DNA from: Pogona vitticeps
Lineage: Eukaryota; Chordata; Lepidosauria; Squamata; Agamidae
DNA: 64,000 bases
Assembly (NCBI RefSeq): GCF_051106095.1
Contig: NC_135787.1
Span: 177,441,501-177,505,500, forward strand
Direction of reading: 5' to 3'
The first letter of the stretch is position 1. Every line of letters begins with the position of its first letter. Below, in pieces: positions 1-31,973 of this stretch. The notes beneath the pieces were generated by a model. It had not been told where the DNA came from. It searched no databases and saw only the letters and a program-made list of their open reading frames with translations. A program made the position numbers and the translations under genes.

Positions 1-1351
1 ATTTTAAAAAAGATTTAAAATAAAAATTGATTTTTTAAAATTTAAACTGTGATTATAATTGATTTGATTTTTTAAAAAAAAATCATTGATTTTTTTTCCA
101 CTCTGGTCCTTCGCCTAATAAGACAATTCAAGACAGATGGACAGATTTGGCTCGTGGACATACCAACAATGAATAGTATAAAAATGGAAAACCTGTGGAA
201 CTGCAGATAGCATAGGACTTCCAGCTCCCGTGGGTTCTAGCCAGCATGGCCTGTTGACCATGGATGCTAGAAACCATTGTCCAGGAACATTTGGAGTGTC
301 ACACATTCCCCATTTCTGGCCACCACAATACACTGTGATGGTTTGCTTGCTATGACTGAGACAAGAAGCGGCTTTCCTGTTACAAGCCAGTGTTTTTCCC
401 TTCCCTTCATTTCAGACCACATGGAATTTTGCCCTAAAGAATCTACAGTTCTGCCTAGTTTTCTGTTTCTGCACAGTGAATTTCAGTTTGTACACTGCTT
501 TGGATACTGATTCATCCACCGTAAATAAAAAAAAGAGAGTCACACAGCCCAAAGTTAAAGCAAAGCATGATAGAGGCATTCTTAGCCAATTGCTAGTTTA
601 TCTCTATTTATTAAAATATTTTTATTGCCCTCCAAGATCAGTTTTCAGAACTGTGCACAAACTTTGCAAATAAATGTAAATAAAGCAATAAAGGAGATTA
701 GCCACTGTAGAACAATAAAGCTAGCCGTTTTTTAAAAACAAGGAAACCCCCACCCCAGCTCAAACTATTCAAAAAGGCTTAGCAGAATAGAATAAGTCTC
801 TTCTTGGTACTGAAAAGATCACAGCATGGGTGTGAAACCTGTCTCCTTAGTAAGAGTGTTGCAAAGACAAAGGAGCACAGCTGAAAGTGTCTTTCCCTTT
901 GTTTACTTGGTTGTGGTTTTTTTAGTAAACAATTTACTATCTTTTTACACATCACTCACAACAGCAAAAGGAATCACAAAATACAATAAAATTACAAAAC
1001 AGTACAATAAAACAGGCAAGTGTTCCAAACCAAATATTAGACAACACCACTGCCTGTCTAAACAAGGAAATCTTTCCTGTGTGCTGATATTTTATCAAAA
1101 AGACTCTCACCTTAACCTTGTAGGCCACAAAATGGGTTAGGGGGTTGTAGTCCAAACCTCATCCCAAGGAAACCATTTCCTAAGCTGTGCAGAGTATCAC
1201 CTACTTTGTATTTTCGAAGGCTACTTTACATCAGAAAACCTGAGATATCTGGGTAGGAGCAGTGGTGAATGACTTGGGTTCCTATGTGTGTTTTCTATAA
1301 TGAGTTGAGGGTACCATGCTTTGTGATGCAAATCTCTTTATTTGTTTCTAG
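1..1351 (+). other. DENND5B intron, 3' part
   Basis: AT-rich sequence with poly-T and poly-A runs in the first 100 bases. No exon, SINE or LINE end or inverted-repeat element is recognised. It ends in the pyrimidine tract before the exon at 1352. Confidence 0.6.
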
Positions 1352-20879
<19,528 letters not shown>

Positions 20880-21171
20880 CGTATGGCTTTGCAGACCTCT
20901 CTCTCTCTCTGTTTCTCTTACCTCCCACCCAAACAAAATATATTAAGTCTGGGAGGGTGGATCTACTGAAACGCAAATGCTGCTGGTAGCGCACCACTGT
21001 ATGTTTAAAATCCGCTTGTTGACAGGCAAGAGTGGATGACTCCCTTATCATGTAGTCGCCTTACTGGTCTGCCCTAAGGCTGCAAACAAGCTAAGCTGCA
21101 GTATTTTAGTTTTCAAATGAAGAGTTTTAGTATTTAAAAAGAAAATAGGGTATTTTCATGTGTTCAATGTG

Positions 21172-21336
21172 TGTAAATAGGTTATCTTCATTCAGAAATT
21201 ACCAATAAGAAACTTTTCTTAGAATCAGTGTTCCTGGGTTGGGTGGAAAATAGAGCTTGAAACATCTTTATAGGGTTGGGGGAGGGGAGGAGGGTATTAT
21301 TTGTGGAAAAGGGGGGGAAGCCACTCTGTGTAAATA
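21172..21336 (+). promoter_or_regulatory. Paired Pumilio-response-like motifs in DENND5B 3' UTR
   Basis: TGTAAATA, the vertebrate PUM1/2 consensus, occurs at 21172-21179 and again at 21329-21336, both on the mRNA strand within 460 bases of the stop. Binding is inferred from motif only. Confidence 0.4.
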
Positions 21337-21895
21337 TTGTACAAAGGTAGCAGAGGGGCTTTTTCATGTATTGCAAAGAACACATGAAGTCTCTCTGGGT
21401 AGCGACTGCTGTACCCTTTTTGTGGAATGTATACTGTTTCCGCTGTCCCTTGTATGTATAGATCTCTTGTTTTGCCACTTAGGTCCAATCCTTTCTGTGT
21501 GCTTTGAATAAGCTGTGTGTGTGACAGGGTTCTGGTTCTCTGCTGTGATTTTAATGGTCAGCACAAGTGGTGCAAAGAAATGACTTTGCACCGGACCGAA
21601 GAGATCCTTGTGTTTCCAACAGGAACCCATCGGAGGCCTGTTGGATGAATTTTGTTATACCAGAGGATGGCAACATGACAGCAGGATGCATTAATGTTTT
21701 GAATAATTAACAAACTGTTCAGTTCTCTCTTCCTGGGCTTTTGAGTACCCTGTTTTAAAGAGAATTTCTTGGAAGGAAAATGGGATGCCTCTGAAAGAAA
21801 AAGATGACTTTTATTAGAAGTGATTTAGGCAGAATTCCTGCACTGTTATTCCTGCACAGGTTGAGACAAGGGTGGACTGGTCCCTGGTGTCAGGG

Positions 21896-22323
21896 CTGGA
21901 GATCGGCACACTCCTAGCTTGTTGGATCATGCCATACTGTCGTTGTGGCACCACAAGTGCTGCACATTCCTTTCTCCCACTCTAGCCCAGCCAGATTCCC
22001 ACACACACGATGCGGCAAACACTCCTCTTCAGTGGTCTGAACAGTCACAACAGGAGTACAGACTTCCCTTCTCTGCCTCCTCCAGCGGCTGGCCACTCAA
22101 AGGCTGCACAGCAGCAGTCACAGTCCAGCGTCCTCATCTGAGTGGGCAGTTGCTGGAAGAGGCAGAGAAGGGAAATCTGTACCCCTGCCATGACTGGTCA
22201 AACAGTGGAAGAGGAGTGCTAGCCACCTTGTGAGTGGGGAAATCCAGCTGGGGAGTAGGGGATGTGTGGCACCTGTGGTGCCACGGTGACGATCCAGCAA
22301 TCCAGGATCGTGCCTATCTCTAG
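21896..22323. mobile_element. Foldback MITE with arms of about 200 bp (hAT-like)
   Basis: The left arm starts CTGGAGATCGGCAC and the right arm ends GTGCCTATCTCTAG. The arms stay complementary through the interior, for example GACTTCCCTTCTCTGCCTCC near 22060 against its inverse near 22160. TCAGG stands just outside both ends, part of a likely target duplication. No coding potential is seen. The family is unassigned; hAT is the best guess. Confidence 0.7.
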
Positions 22324-24339
22324 TCAGGATGTGACACCTTCAGAGACCAGTGGTGGCCACATCTGAGTCTAATTACCGGATGCCCCTGGAATTAGTCAGA
22401 TATGCCACTGCTGCAACTCTGATGGCTCTCTGTGGTACAGGAGGACGTAGAAAGCTGTCCTTCACCATAAAGCCCAATAAGACTGCAGAACAGAAAGTCC
22501 ATTTCCCTTCCTGAAATGACAGGAGAGGAAGAATATGGAGAAAGAGGCTGCCGTTTCAGTTGTGTGGCTTGTGGTAGCAGGCAGTAGGGTCCAGAAACAA
22601 GAATATTTCCTGCTACTCCTCTAAAATGTCAAAATCTTCTGGCTGTTGCCTTTTCTTCCGGTACCCAGACACAGACAGATTTTTTTTGCATGTTTTCCCC
22701 ATGAGAGGCTGCTCCTACTTCACCCTTCCCCATGCTTTGCTTGTAACTCTTCACTTGGCTGTCTACATGGACCAGAACGGATCCTTGTAGCAAGTTACAC
22801 TGGATGAGGCAACCAGAATGTGGCGAATTGTCCTTTAAAAACCACTTCCTATGAAGTGGGGTGAAGCTCACCCTACCCTTGGTACTGTTGGCGTGGATGG
22901 TAACTGCATTACATACTTCAGCATTCTGGTAATACCCAAGTGGCACAGGAAAGCAGCCCTGCATATGTCCCTAGTATAAGACCTTTTAAGGTTTTGTGTA
23001 GTTCTTGCAACCTAGATGCTTTTCTGCCAAGTAAAGAAATTTTGTAGAGTATTTTTGAATAGTAGCAACAAAAGTACTGTAGGCAGATTTTTCAATTTTA
23101 AGCACTCTTACAACTTAACACAAACTGACAGTTTGGGTAGCAATCCAGCATGTATCATTCCATTTCCCCATCTTTTGGAAACTAATCTTATTCATCTGCT
23201 CTCCAGGTCTTAATGATCCCTATCAGTCCCCCGTTGCATCATACCTGACACTAGTTACTTATTGGAGACCCTTGGATGGAACCTACCGATACTAGTTATC
23301 ACTGTATGGCGTGCACACACCATGTAGTGCATATACAATGGGTGCTTTCCTAATATAGTTGATTTCTAAGATGGAAAACTTCTTTGTGAAAGAGTGTATG
23401 AAAATAATGGGAAGGAGGCAAAATACATGGCTGCTCAGGAAAAGGAGAATAATTTATTTGAGTAATAGATGAGATTCTTGTGGGGGGAGGGTACCTTGAG
23501 AAAGAACTCTTAAAGGATGTGATATGAAGAATCCAATGACTAATCTGGTGCCAAGTGTAGGACTCTCCTCTGGATTTGGCACTGATGTGCCAATGGGCAG
23601 TGGGAAGGGACACTTGCAGGGGAGAAGCAGCAAGGATGTAACCCTACTGAATCTTCTTTCCAGTTGAATCAGGAGAAACAGCAGGAAAGGGGCTGGAGAG
23701 GCAACATAGGGAAGGCAACCAAAGTTCCAGGGATCCTGTGTTTTGCTATAGAGTTTGACATCATACCCTAAAGCCTACCTGCATTGGCCAGAGTGTAAGG
23801 TGATTAGCAGCAAGTTTAGATGATCGATGACGTCCATGGTCCTTGCTTGTTCTATGATTGTGCCCCTCTCCTGTTACTTTTTCCTGCTGCTGATACCCTG
23901 TGGCCTCCAAGAGGTCCTCGGCCTTCACTGTTTTTAGCTAGAAGGCCGCAAAGCTTGGGAGTTTCAACCATAAAACCATCAGAAAATCCCAAGCTTGCTT
24001 ACATTCACGGTATTTTACTAGTTATCTCTGACTACTTGAACAACTGGATGTTAATCTTTGCCAAAATATTTGCTGAAATAGCACATGACTCTGATTGCAT
24101 CAGTTTCACCCCAAAGGGGCACATGCAGTTGCTGGATGCACCTATTCAGGGGGAGAGAGAACTCTTTGATATCTTCCTCTTTTAATCAAACCAGCTTCCT
24201 ATTTTCACCTAATCTTGTGGTCAGAAATAGGATGTTAAGAAATCATCAGACTATCTTGGGGATTAGCATACAACCCCAAGCGTGGTATAATTTGGAAGAA
24301 TTAAATCATCATCCCTCTTCAGTTACTTCTCCTCGGTGA

Positions 24340-24345
24340 AATAAA
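24340..24345 (+). terminator. Candidate poly(A) signal AATAAA, DENND5B
   Basis: Canonical hexamer 3.46 kb past the stop, just ahead of a MITE. It is the first well-placed AATAAA in the UTR. No transcript evidence is available. Confidence 0.35.
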
Positions 24346-24630
24346 CATGATTATTGTATTTAAAATGTCCTTTCAAAAATTCAGGTATTTATTATTCCTA
24401 GAAATACATCCTCCTTTCTAATTTTCCAGTAGTCTGCAAGTAATCAGTATCATTTGCCTGTCAATGTTTGTTTTTCCAGTCTCAAGACAAAGTGCAGATG
24501 GCTTTTCTGGTCTGTATGTTGCTGGACATTTTACATATTACTGGTAGCTAGTGAAAGCAGTTAATGCCTTACAAATATAAATTGGGAGGACTCAGCAGGA
24601 AAATAGAAGGGGTACTCAAACATCCATATA

Positions 24631-25654
24631 CAGTGGTGCCTCGCTTAACGGGTGCCCCGTTTAACGAAGAATCCGCATACCGATGCGGATTTCGCGATCG
24701 CAAAAGCGATCGTATTACGATGTTACCTATGGGGAAAAATCGCTTAGCGATTTTTCCCCATAGGCACCATTTTCCCCCAGCTGACCGGCGGGGGCATCAG
24801 AAGGACCGCGGGAGAGGGCTCCCCCTGCGGTCCTTCTCAAGCTCCCGCCGGTCAGCTGGGGGAAAATGCAGGTGGGAGCTTGAGCGGGGAGACCTCTTCC
24901 TCTGAGGAGGCGGCGGCGGCGGCTCATCCGAAGGCCGGGCTCGCTCCTCCCGGGCCGTGGAGGGGGAAGGGGGAAGAAAAAGAGACCTGGCGCGGGCGGG
25001 CACTTGGCTCCTCCTCCCCCTTCAGCTCCTTCTCTTCCAGCCGGCAGCCGGCTGCCTTGTCCCTTCCCGGGCTGTGGAGGGGGAAGGGGGAAGAAAAAGA
25101 CCCAGCGCTGCCGGGTGCTTGGCTCCTCCTCCCCCTTCAGCTCCTTCTCTTCCAGCCGGCAGCCGGCTGCCTTGTCCCTTCCCGGGCTGTGGAGGGGGAA
25201 GGGGGAAGAAAAAGACCCAGCGCTGCCGGGTGCTTGGCTCCTCCTCCCCCTTCACCTCCTCCTCTTCCTCTTCAAGCCGGCAACCGGCCGGCTTGTTCCT
25301 CCCAGGGCGGCAGCGGCGGCGGCAGGGAGAGGGAAAGGGCCTGGCGCTTGGCTCCCTCTCTCCTGCTTCTGGCTACTTTTGAAACACCGGCCGGCCAGCT
25401 GGGGGGAAATGCCAGCTGATCGGCGGTTGCAAAATGGCCGCCGCTGTTTTCAGGACGGATTCCTCGCTTACCGAGGCGGCGAAAATGGCCGCCCCTATGG
25501 AGGATCCTCGCTGAACGGTGAGTTTTTGCCCCATAGGAACGAATTAAACAGGGTTTGATTCGTTCCTATGGGGTTTTTCTTTCCGTTTAGCGATGTTTTC
25601 GTACAGCGACGTTAATCCTGGAACGGATTAACGTCGCTGTGCGGGGCACCACTG
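24631..25654. mobile_element. Tigger-like MITE enlarged by a GC-rich 115-bp tandem array
   Basis: Ends CAGTGGTGCCTCGCTTAACG and GCGGGGCACCACTG are inverted and flanked by TA. It is about 1,024 bp against roughly 400 bp for its relatives. The extra length lies mostly at 24780-25400 and includes a 115-bp tandem repeat. The body near 25405-25470 has the family's CAGCTGATCGGCGGTT and AAAATGGCCGCC motifs. Long open frames on both strands here are low-complexity by-products. Confidence 0.85.
25003..25345. repeat. 115-bp tandem repeat, about three units
   Basis: The string CTTGGCTCCTCCTCCCCC starts at 25003, 25118 and 25233, an exact spacing of 115. The first two units are nearly identical; the third diverges toward its end, and a half-unit precedes at 24940-25002. 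Each unit holds a purine-rich run (GGAGGGGGAAGGGGGAAGAA). Confidence 0.9.
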
Positions 25655-25801
25655 TATACTTGTTTTTTTGCATATCACAAAACTAATCCCAAACTCAAGA
25701 ACCCTGTGTTTTGAGTTTATTAAACGGCATTAAATATTGCATGGCTCCATTCATTCTGGAAGGATGCGGAGCAAGTTCGGTATTTAGATCCCAGCCGAGT
25801 A

Positions 25802-26219
25802 CAGTGGTGCCTCGCACAGCAAGGGTTAATCCGTTCCGGATTAACCCTCGCTGTGTGAAACATCGCTCAACGGAAAGTAAAAAGCCATTGGAACGCATTA
25901 AACAGCGTTCCATTAAACAGTTCCAATTCAGCTGAATACTCACCGTTGTGCAATGTTCCTGGATGGCCGGCAGCCATTTTTGCGCCCTCCCCTCGCTGAA
26001 CGAGGGCGCGAAAACGCTGCGTGCGGCCATTTTGGGGCGCGTGGTGGCCATTTTGGACCTGCCTAACAGCTGATGGCCGGGTCGCAAAGCAAAGGTCGGT
26101 AAGCGAACCGCTTACCGACCTTCGCTCTGTGATTTCCCCCTATCTAGGTGCCGTTTTAAAACGGCATCGTTGTGCGGATTCATCGCTCTACGGAGCGACC
26201 GTTGTGCGAGGCACCACTG
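25802..26219. mobile_element. Tigger-like MITE
   Basis: CAGTGGTGCCTCGCACAGCA at the left and GCGAGGCACCACTG at the right, TA on both sides. The interior has three CCATTTT cores in a GGCCATTTT-type context (near 25974, 26025 and 26047) and CAGCTGAT. It begins only about 150 bp from the preceding MITE. Confidence 0.88.
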
Positions 26220-26372
26220 TATAGGCCTGCATTACATCTGCTGATCCAGTGTGTAGATCTTCTGGAGCAGCCCTCTCCAACACAGTGACCTCCACATAAT
26301 TTTTATTACAGCTCCCATTTGACTGTGACAGGATTTCATGGCATGGGGGGCGGTAAGTAACTATGGACGCTA

Positions 26373-26791
26373 CACATGGGCACTTCATACTCACATCCTG
26401 GGGATATGAATACGAACTGTGGCAGTCAAAGTCCCTCCCCCTGAACCAAGCAGGTACACTCACGTGAGTCTGCCTGGTGTTCCTCCATTGTCGTTGCATC
26501 AATCATAGGAGGAGCCCAGGCGGCACTTCCCTGCCTTCCCAGAAAACCAAACACTGATCAGCTGAGTAAAGACTCCCTGTCCTGCCTCTGTGTTACAGTG
26601 GACAGCTGCACGGGGAGGCAGGGAAGCATCAGTCAAGGCGCCTTCCACGATTCACACAACAACAGGAGTGCCATGCGGAAACCAGTGAGTGGACTTGGCT
26701 AGTTCTCGGGGAGGGAATTCAGCCTCTGTGACACTAGTGGTACGCTGGCTCATATTCATATCCCCACGATAACAAATACAAGTGTCCATGT
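26373..26791. mobile_element. Foldback MITE, unassigned
   Basis: Left ACATGGGCACTTCATACTC and right AAGTGTCCATGT are imperfect inverses; GGGGATATGAATA near 26400 faces TATTCATATCCCC near 26756. The middle has shorter opposed segments (CACTTCCCTGCCTTCCC and GGGAGGCAGGGAAGC). No clear target duplication and no coding frame are seen. Confidence 0.6.
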
Positions 26792-28060
26792 CTTAATTGG
26801 CACAAATAAATGACCCCTCCTTGTTAATGTTATGTGCTTGAAATTCACAGTAGGTCTCTAGCCTCTTGTACTACTATGAGGCGTTGAACATGCTGGCTGG
26901 CTGCATAATTTCTTTCTGCAAGTCATTTATTTGTCATCTTTTTGTCTATCATGCCACCTGGATGGTGTACGAGGATCATTTTGCATATGCATCTTTCCCT
27001 TTAGGCAATAAAGTACTGTTCAATTATGTAGTTATATCAATGTTAAGGTATTTTTGAAGCATGAGATTGCTCTGGTAGACTAGTCTGTTTGACAACTTCA
27101 GGAGTGCAGTTCTTTGTGACATTTATTTTATTCCCATTGTGTGCAACTCAGAAAACCTATTGTGTGCAACAACAACAACAAAAAGCAGACAGACAGCTTT
27201 CACCAGTTTGGACTGAAGGGTTTATTTTATCAAACCTACAGAAACCATTTCAGTTTCTTGGAAAGGTGAAGACTTTGTCGTGGTTCTGTGCAATTTAATA
27301 GCACCCTTTTGACATCAGTATTAATCCACCTTTATTGAAGTGAGATACTGCACTTTTTAAAGTGACCAAAGCTTTCTACTAAATTCTGTATTCTTGAACT
27401 ATGGCTCAAATGTTCTCTATACTGCTGCAATATATATGTAGTAAAAATGACTACATTTAAACTAATTAGTAAGTAAACAATTTACAAATCTCAGAAGTTA
27501 ACCAGAGTTAAGGTGGTCTCGGTATTGGAGAAACCCCACCAGTCCATCTTCTGGGTAGATTCTTTTGCAGCCCATTTACTCAGAGGTAAATTTCATTGTG
27601 TTAAGTGGAACTGACTTCTGAGCAAAGCAGTTTGGGATGGAGCTGTTAACTGCCTTTTTTGGGGGGTTTAGAATATGTTTTAGAGGTGCTGCAGATCTTT
27701 ATATACTTTGATTTCCCTCTTGTCAAACGCAGGTGTATATCTCATAAGGAAATGTTGTATGTTACACATGAAATGTACAAATATACCTGGTATATTAAAG
27801 AACTTCTTCTTCCCCTCCACTCCTTAAATATTTTCAGAATATGTTGTTGTCTTATGTTATACATCATTAGTGAGTTAATCAGGACTGGATAATGTTCAGG
27901 AAGTGGGTATCAGTAAAAGTATTGTTATTTCAAGCACTTTAGCATACATATCACAAACCGATGTGGGTTGGTTTCTTCCCCCCATGGTTTGGATTACAGT
28001 TAAATGCAGCTTTTCATGCAATGGTCTTTACAAATAAAACTGTGAGGATAATGGAAATGT
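26792..28060 (+). other. Low-repeat AT-rich tract, possible distal DENND5B 3' UTR
   Basis: No transposon, tandem repeat or exon is recognised. An AATAAA sits at 28033-28038 (ACAAATAAAACTG). The stretch may be the distal end of a long DENND5B UTR or plain intergenic sequence. Confidence 0.3.
28033..28038 (+). terminator. Candidate distal poly(A) signal AATAAA
   Basis: Canonical hexamer in low-repeat sequence 7.2 kb after the DENND5B stop. It could end a long isoform. Confidence 0.3.
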
Positions 28061-29297
28061 GTCATGTGATGTTTCATTAAATCCTGAAAACAGTATGTGT
28101 AGAATTTAATGGGATGGCCTAAATTTCTAGATACTACCTTACTGCTCTTTCCACCTCGTTTTCTTTCTCACACAACTCCCCTAAACTGTTTAGTACTTTT
28201 CTTAAATATTTACTTGTAACTCTGTTAAAGGATATGGTGTTGAAGAAGCATTAAATATAACACAAGAACCATATGGAATGCACAGGATCAGTTCTACACA
28301 AGGCTAACAGAAACATTCCCACTGATGTGTTGTCTTTTATAAATCCCATCAGTACTTTTACTGGGAGCAACAGGTTTGTAATCCCTATTCTGGCTCTCAC
28401 AGTGATGTCTGCATGACATGTGTGCTTACCTTTACATATGTTTGGGAATGCAGATGGTGTCAGGTGAGCCTCAGCCACGCAGAGGGCTGTTGTTCAAGGT
28501 ACAATTGTGTCTTTACAAGGTCATTCCCATCACTTTATCTGCAGTAGTTAACTATTTGGGTTACACAGAGGAGTTATTCGTTTATCTCATTACATTTCTG
28601 TCCTGCTTTTCTCCAAGTGCAGGGACTACAGGCAGTTTACAAAATGATTTTTTTTTTAAATTACTCAAACATAGTAAATAAAATGCAATTAAAAAACACC
28701 ATAAAAACACACATCAGAAAGAGTGAAGAGGCACATGATCTTTCATCAAAAGCTTCGTCTCATGAAGCTGTTCAGCTGTCAAAGGCAGATCTGAAAAGGA
28801 AGATGTTTGCCTGCTGATGGAAAGACAGCAGGGAGAAGACCAGCCTGCCCTCCCATGGGATGAAGCTCCACCGTCGGGGATCTGTCTCTTGGGTCTACAC
28901 CAGATGGGCCTATGAAAATTGCAGGGCCGGGGAAAAGGGGCCTTCCACACAGTTCTTAACAGCCAGAGTGGCTCAGATGGTAAGATGGCGTCTTTGGGAT
29001 AGAGTGGAACCAAACCATACAGAACTTTGTAGGGCATAAACAGCATGTTGAATTGGGCAGAAACTGGCCACTGCAGCTGCTATAACAAATGGTGTAGACT
29101 GAAAATGCAGGTGCTCTTCCTGACAGCTTCTACAGCCAGCCAGCATTCTCCACCAATCACCACCCCCAAAATAAGAATTCAAAAAAGGCAGTAAACTAGG
29201 TTGGCTCATACCAGCAAATGACAAGCAGTTTTTTTTGTAAAGCTAGTAGCTCTTAAGACCAAACTACCCTCAAATGTTTTGCAATACAGCAGAGATG
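28061..29297. other. Intergenic, mostly unassigned
   Basis: A likely minus-strand LINE tail (CATTACATTTCTGTCCTGCT then GGCAGTTTACAAAATG) is at about 28587-28650. The rest, including 28700-29200, has short open frames without family likeness. Confidence 0.4.
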
Positions 29298-29592
29298 GCT
29301 GTTAGTCTGTGGAACTCTTTGCCACAGGATGTGGTGATGGCATCTGGCCTAGATGCCTTTAAAAGGTGATTGGACAGATTCCTGGGGTCCCTTGCAGGTT
29401 ACAAGCCATGATGGGCATGTATAATCTCCAGGCTTAAAAAGGAAGGTACTTCAAAATGCCAGATGCAGGGGAGGGGAATCATGAGACAGGGATCTAGTTG
29501 TTTCATGTGCTCACAGAGGCATCTGGTGGGGCCAGTACGAGATACAGGAAGCTGGACTAGATGGGCCCTTGGCCCTTATGGCTTAGAGTAAT
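29298..29592 (+). mobile_element. CR1-like LINE 3' end
   Basis: GTGGAACTCTTTGCCACAGG, then GATGGCATCTGGCCTAGATG, GATTGGACAGATTCCTGG and AGCTGGACTAGATGGGCCCT follow the known order of the CR1 3' region in squamates. It is strongly 5'-truncated and decayed. Confidence 0.75.
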
Positions 29593-30013
29593 ATACAATT
29601 CTTAAGAAAATCCTCTCTATAGCTAAGCTCAGAGGAAAGAGAAATTTGGGGGGCAGAGTGATGTCACAATCTCCATTATTCAGAATTTGAGTACTTTGAT
29701 CCTTGCTTCCCCTGGTTCCACTACAACATTACTTATATAACAAGACAGTTTTAAGGTGCCAGTATCATACATCATCCTCCAGACACTGCATATCTTCTTG
29801 TATTGGGCTACATATACTTCCAAAGCATTGATATTGAAGAGGATGGAAGCAAAAAATAAATCTGTTTTCAAGTAATTACAGATACATCTCTAAACTCTTC
29901 CCCAAGAAATTTGTTGCAATTAGAAATATTAAGGTTTATAGTCTCTTTCTAGTAAGTAACGTACTAAAATTTAGAAACTGGAACGTTATGTGCGCTTTGG
30001 AATACACCATATA

Positions 30014-30402
30014 CAGTGGTGCCTCGCTTGACAATTACCTCGTTAGAGGAGGAAATCGCTTGCGATTGCAAAACAATGTTTTAATAGGCAAAAATTGCTT
30101 AAGGATGATCGGTTCCCTGCTTCAGGAACCAATTTTTTGCTTAACGATGATCTTTACAGCTGATCGTCGGGTCTTCAAAATGGCTCCCCACTGTGTTTTA
30201 GGACGGATTCCTCACTTTACAGGCACCGAAAATGGCCGCCCTATGGAGGATCTTCGCTGGACGCCGAGTTATTTCACCCATTGGAACGCATTGAACCAGT
30301 TTTCAATGCATTTCAATGGGCTTTTCCGTTTCACTTGACGAGGACTTCGCTTAACAGCGATTTGAACGGAACGAATTATCCTTGTCAAGCGAGGCACCAC
30401 TG
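30014..30402. mobile_element. Tigger-like MITE
   Basis: CAGTGGTGCCTCGCTTGACA and GCGAGGCACCACTG, TA both sides, 389 bp. The interior has CAGCTGATCGTCGG, AAAATGGCCGCC and an imperfect inner stem around 30107-30135 (GATCGGTTCCCTG and CAGGAACCAA). Confidence 0.87.
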
Positions 30403-31973
30403 TATTCTTGTCTTCTTCAGTTCACCATTGTCTCAACATCCAGTGTGAGGGCAGCCCCCTTACAATAATACAGGTAAGTTTTAAAACCTAGTTTCAACAC
30501 ACAACATGCAGGTGTTCCTTATTACATTAATGTATAATCAAAGTAGTTATTCACAGCTTTTTACTGGATGCACAATATAGTTCAATAATTATGAAGGGCA
30601 AAGACTCAGAATGTTTGAGGAATGACTGAGCTAACAGATATGCAATGTGTTGAGTTCTTCACACTACTTAAACACAGGATTTAATTAAAATTTTGCAGAC
30701 ACTTCCTCAGATTCAGGTGGTCTGTCCAATGTTAACAGGTACATTAAGTTAAATATTTCTTTTAACTCATTGTGTTAACATAATCCTGCATTATGCTTTT
30801 CTCCTTACATGATGAAGCAGTTATTATGAGGGTTTCTCTTCTCCAAACAATATTCAAAAGGCAGTCTCCAAAGAGCATTTTTGATTGTTTTAACAGTGCT
30901 TTCAGTTGCTGGGGCTGGCTGGTTGCTGACAGCTGCAATTCAGCTTGTAAAACGGGCCATTTGTGTTCATGTTCCCATAAACATTGAACAGCTTTGCATG
31001 TGATCCGATTTCAAAGCTGACAAAGGACTGGCATACCTTTTGCTTGGATAATGCCCACACAAACTGGGGGAAAGTGGTAGACAATGGGTGGGCTTCTGTT
31101 TGGTCAAAAGCTTACATATGGTTTCAAAGAACTGTAGAGGCGGCAAAAAAAAAAAAAAAAAGATGAAAGCTCACAAATTTTCCTCTAGGTTAACCCATAA
31201 GGCAGATGGGGGAACATGCAACTTAACAGCTATAGGTGGGCTACAGTTCTTACCCTCCTTGTGTTAAAGCCCAACACCTGAAAGAACACGTGGGGCAGCT
31301 TTAAGGCAGCTTATTACTGCAGTGGTTCCTAATCAGGGCAAAAGGATGATGAAGAACCACGCAAGGTTAAAAGCTAGCTCGTATTTGTGATGTTTAAAGT
31401 AGCCTAATAAAGGTACCACCCATCCTTGCCTTAACTAAGGCAGATTGCTTCCCATGGGGTGATAAATCTTGTGGTGGGACATCTTCAGAACTTTGACAGC
31501 AAATGGGGTTTGTGATCCATCACAGGCGGCTGCTTTTCTCTTGCAGTTATCTTCTGGAAGTCAGCAGAGGAAAGATGTAAATGCTCACTCTGCCCTGAGG
31601 ATAAAATTCTAGATTACGTCTCCAGGCATTTAAAGTTGGGGCCGCAAAAATAAGACTAAGAGGTATGCCCCCTTCTATTTCACACTTGATACTGAGTGGA
31701 TACCTTTAAGCAGAAGGGCACAAGTTGACCAAGAGAATATTCGCTCTTCGGCAGACAAGAAGTTAAAGTGGGGGAAGAGAGAGAGAGGCAGAAGGCTGCA
31801 TATTTAACCTTTGTTATTTGCATATTCTCCTGAAAAAGTACAGAGGAAGCATGCTAGACACAATGATATGGGTCTCATAAGGAGATGCAACAGGGTTAGA
31901 TCTCACATTTGTTTCATTCTTAGAACTGCAGAGCTGAAATGGACCCTAGACTTACAGCTTGAAAGCCATAAAC
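30403..31973. other. Intergenic, unassigned
   Basis: AT-rich. A pure A17 tract at 31146-31162 follows about 350 bases of non-repetitive sequence and could mark a retroposed copy, but the source is not recognised. Confidence 0.35.

Larger units (their letters stand above)
20880..24365 (+). other. DENND5B: DENND5B 3' UTR (at least to the first candidate poly(A) signal)
   Basis: Noncoding sequence directly after the stop, with no acceptor or open frame of note. It carries two Pumilio-type motifs near the start and a 428-bp inverted-repeat element at 21896-22323. An AATAAA lies at 24340. The end is uncertain: low-repeat AT-rich sequence with another AATAAA at 28033 could be a longer form of the same UTR interrupted by MITEs. 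Confidence 0.5.

Noticed and set aside
25003-25345. CRISPR-like regular repeat spacing
   Set aside because: Repeats are contiguous 115-bp tandem units without unique spacers, in a vertebrate genome.
24880-25558. Frames of 179, 141 and 184 codons rich in Pro, Ser and Gly
   Set aside because: They read through the 115-bp array of a MITE in all three frames, so they are repeat by-products and not a gene.
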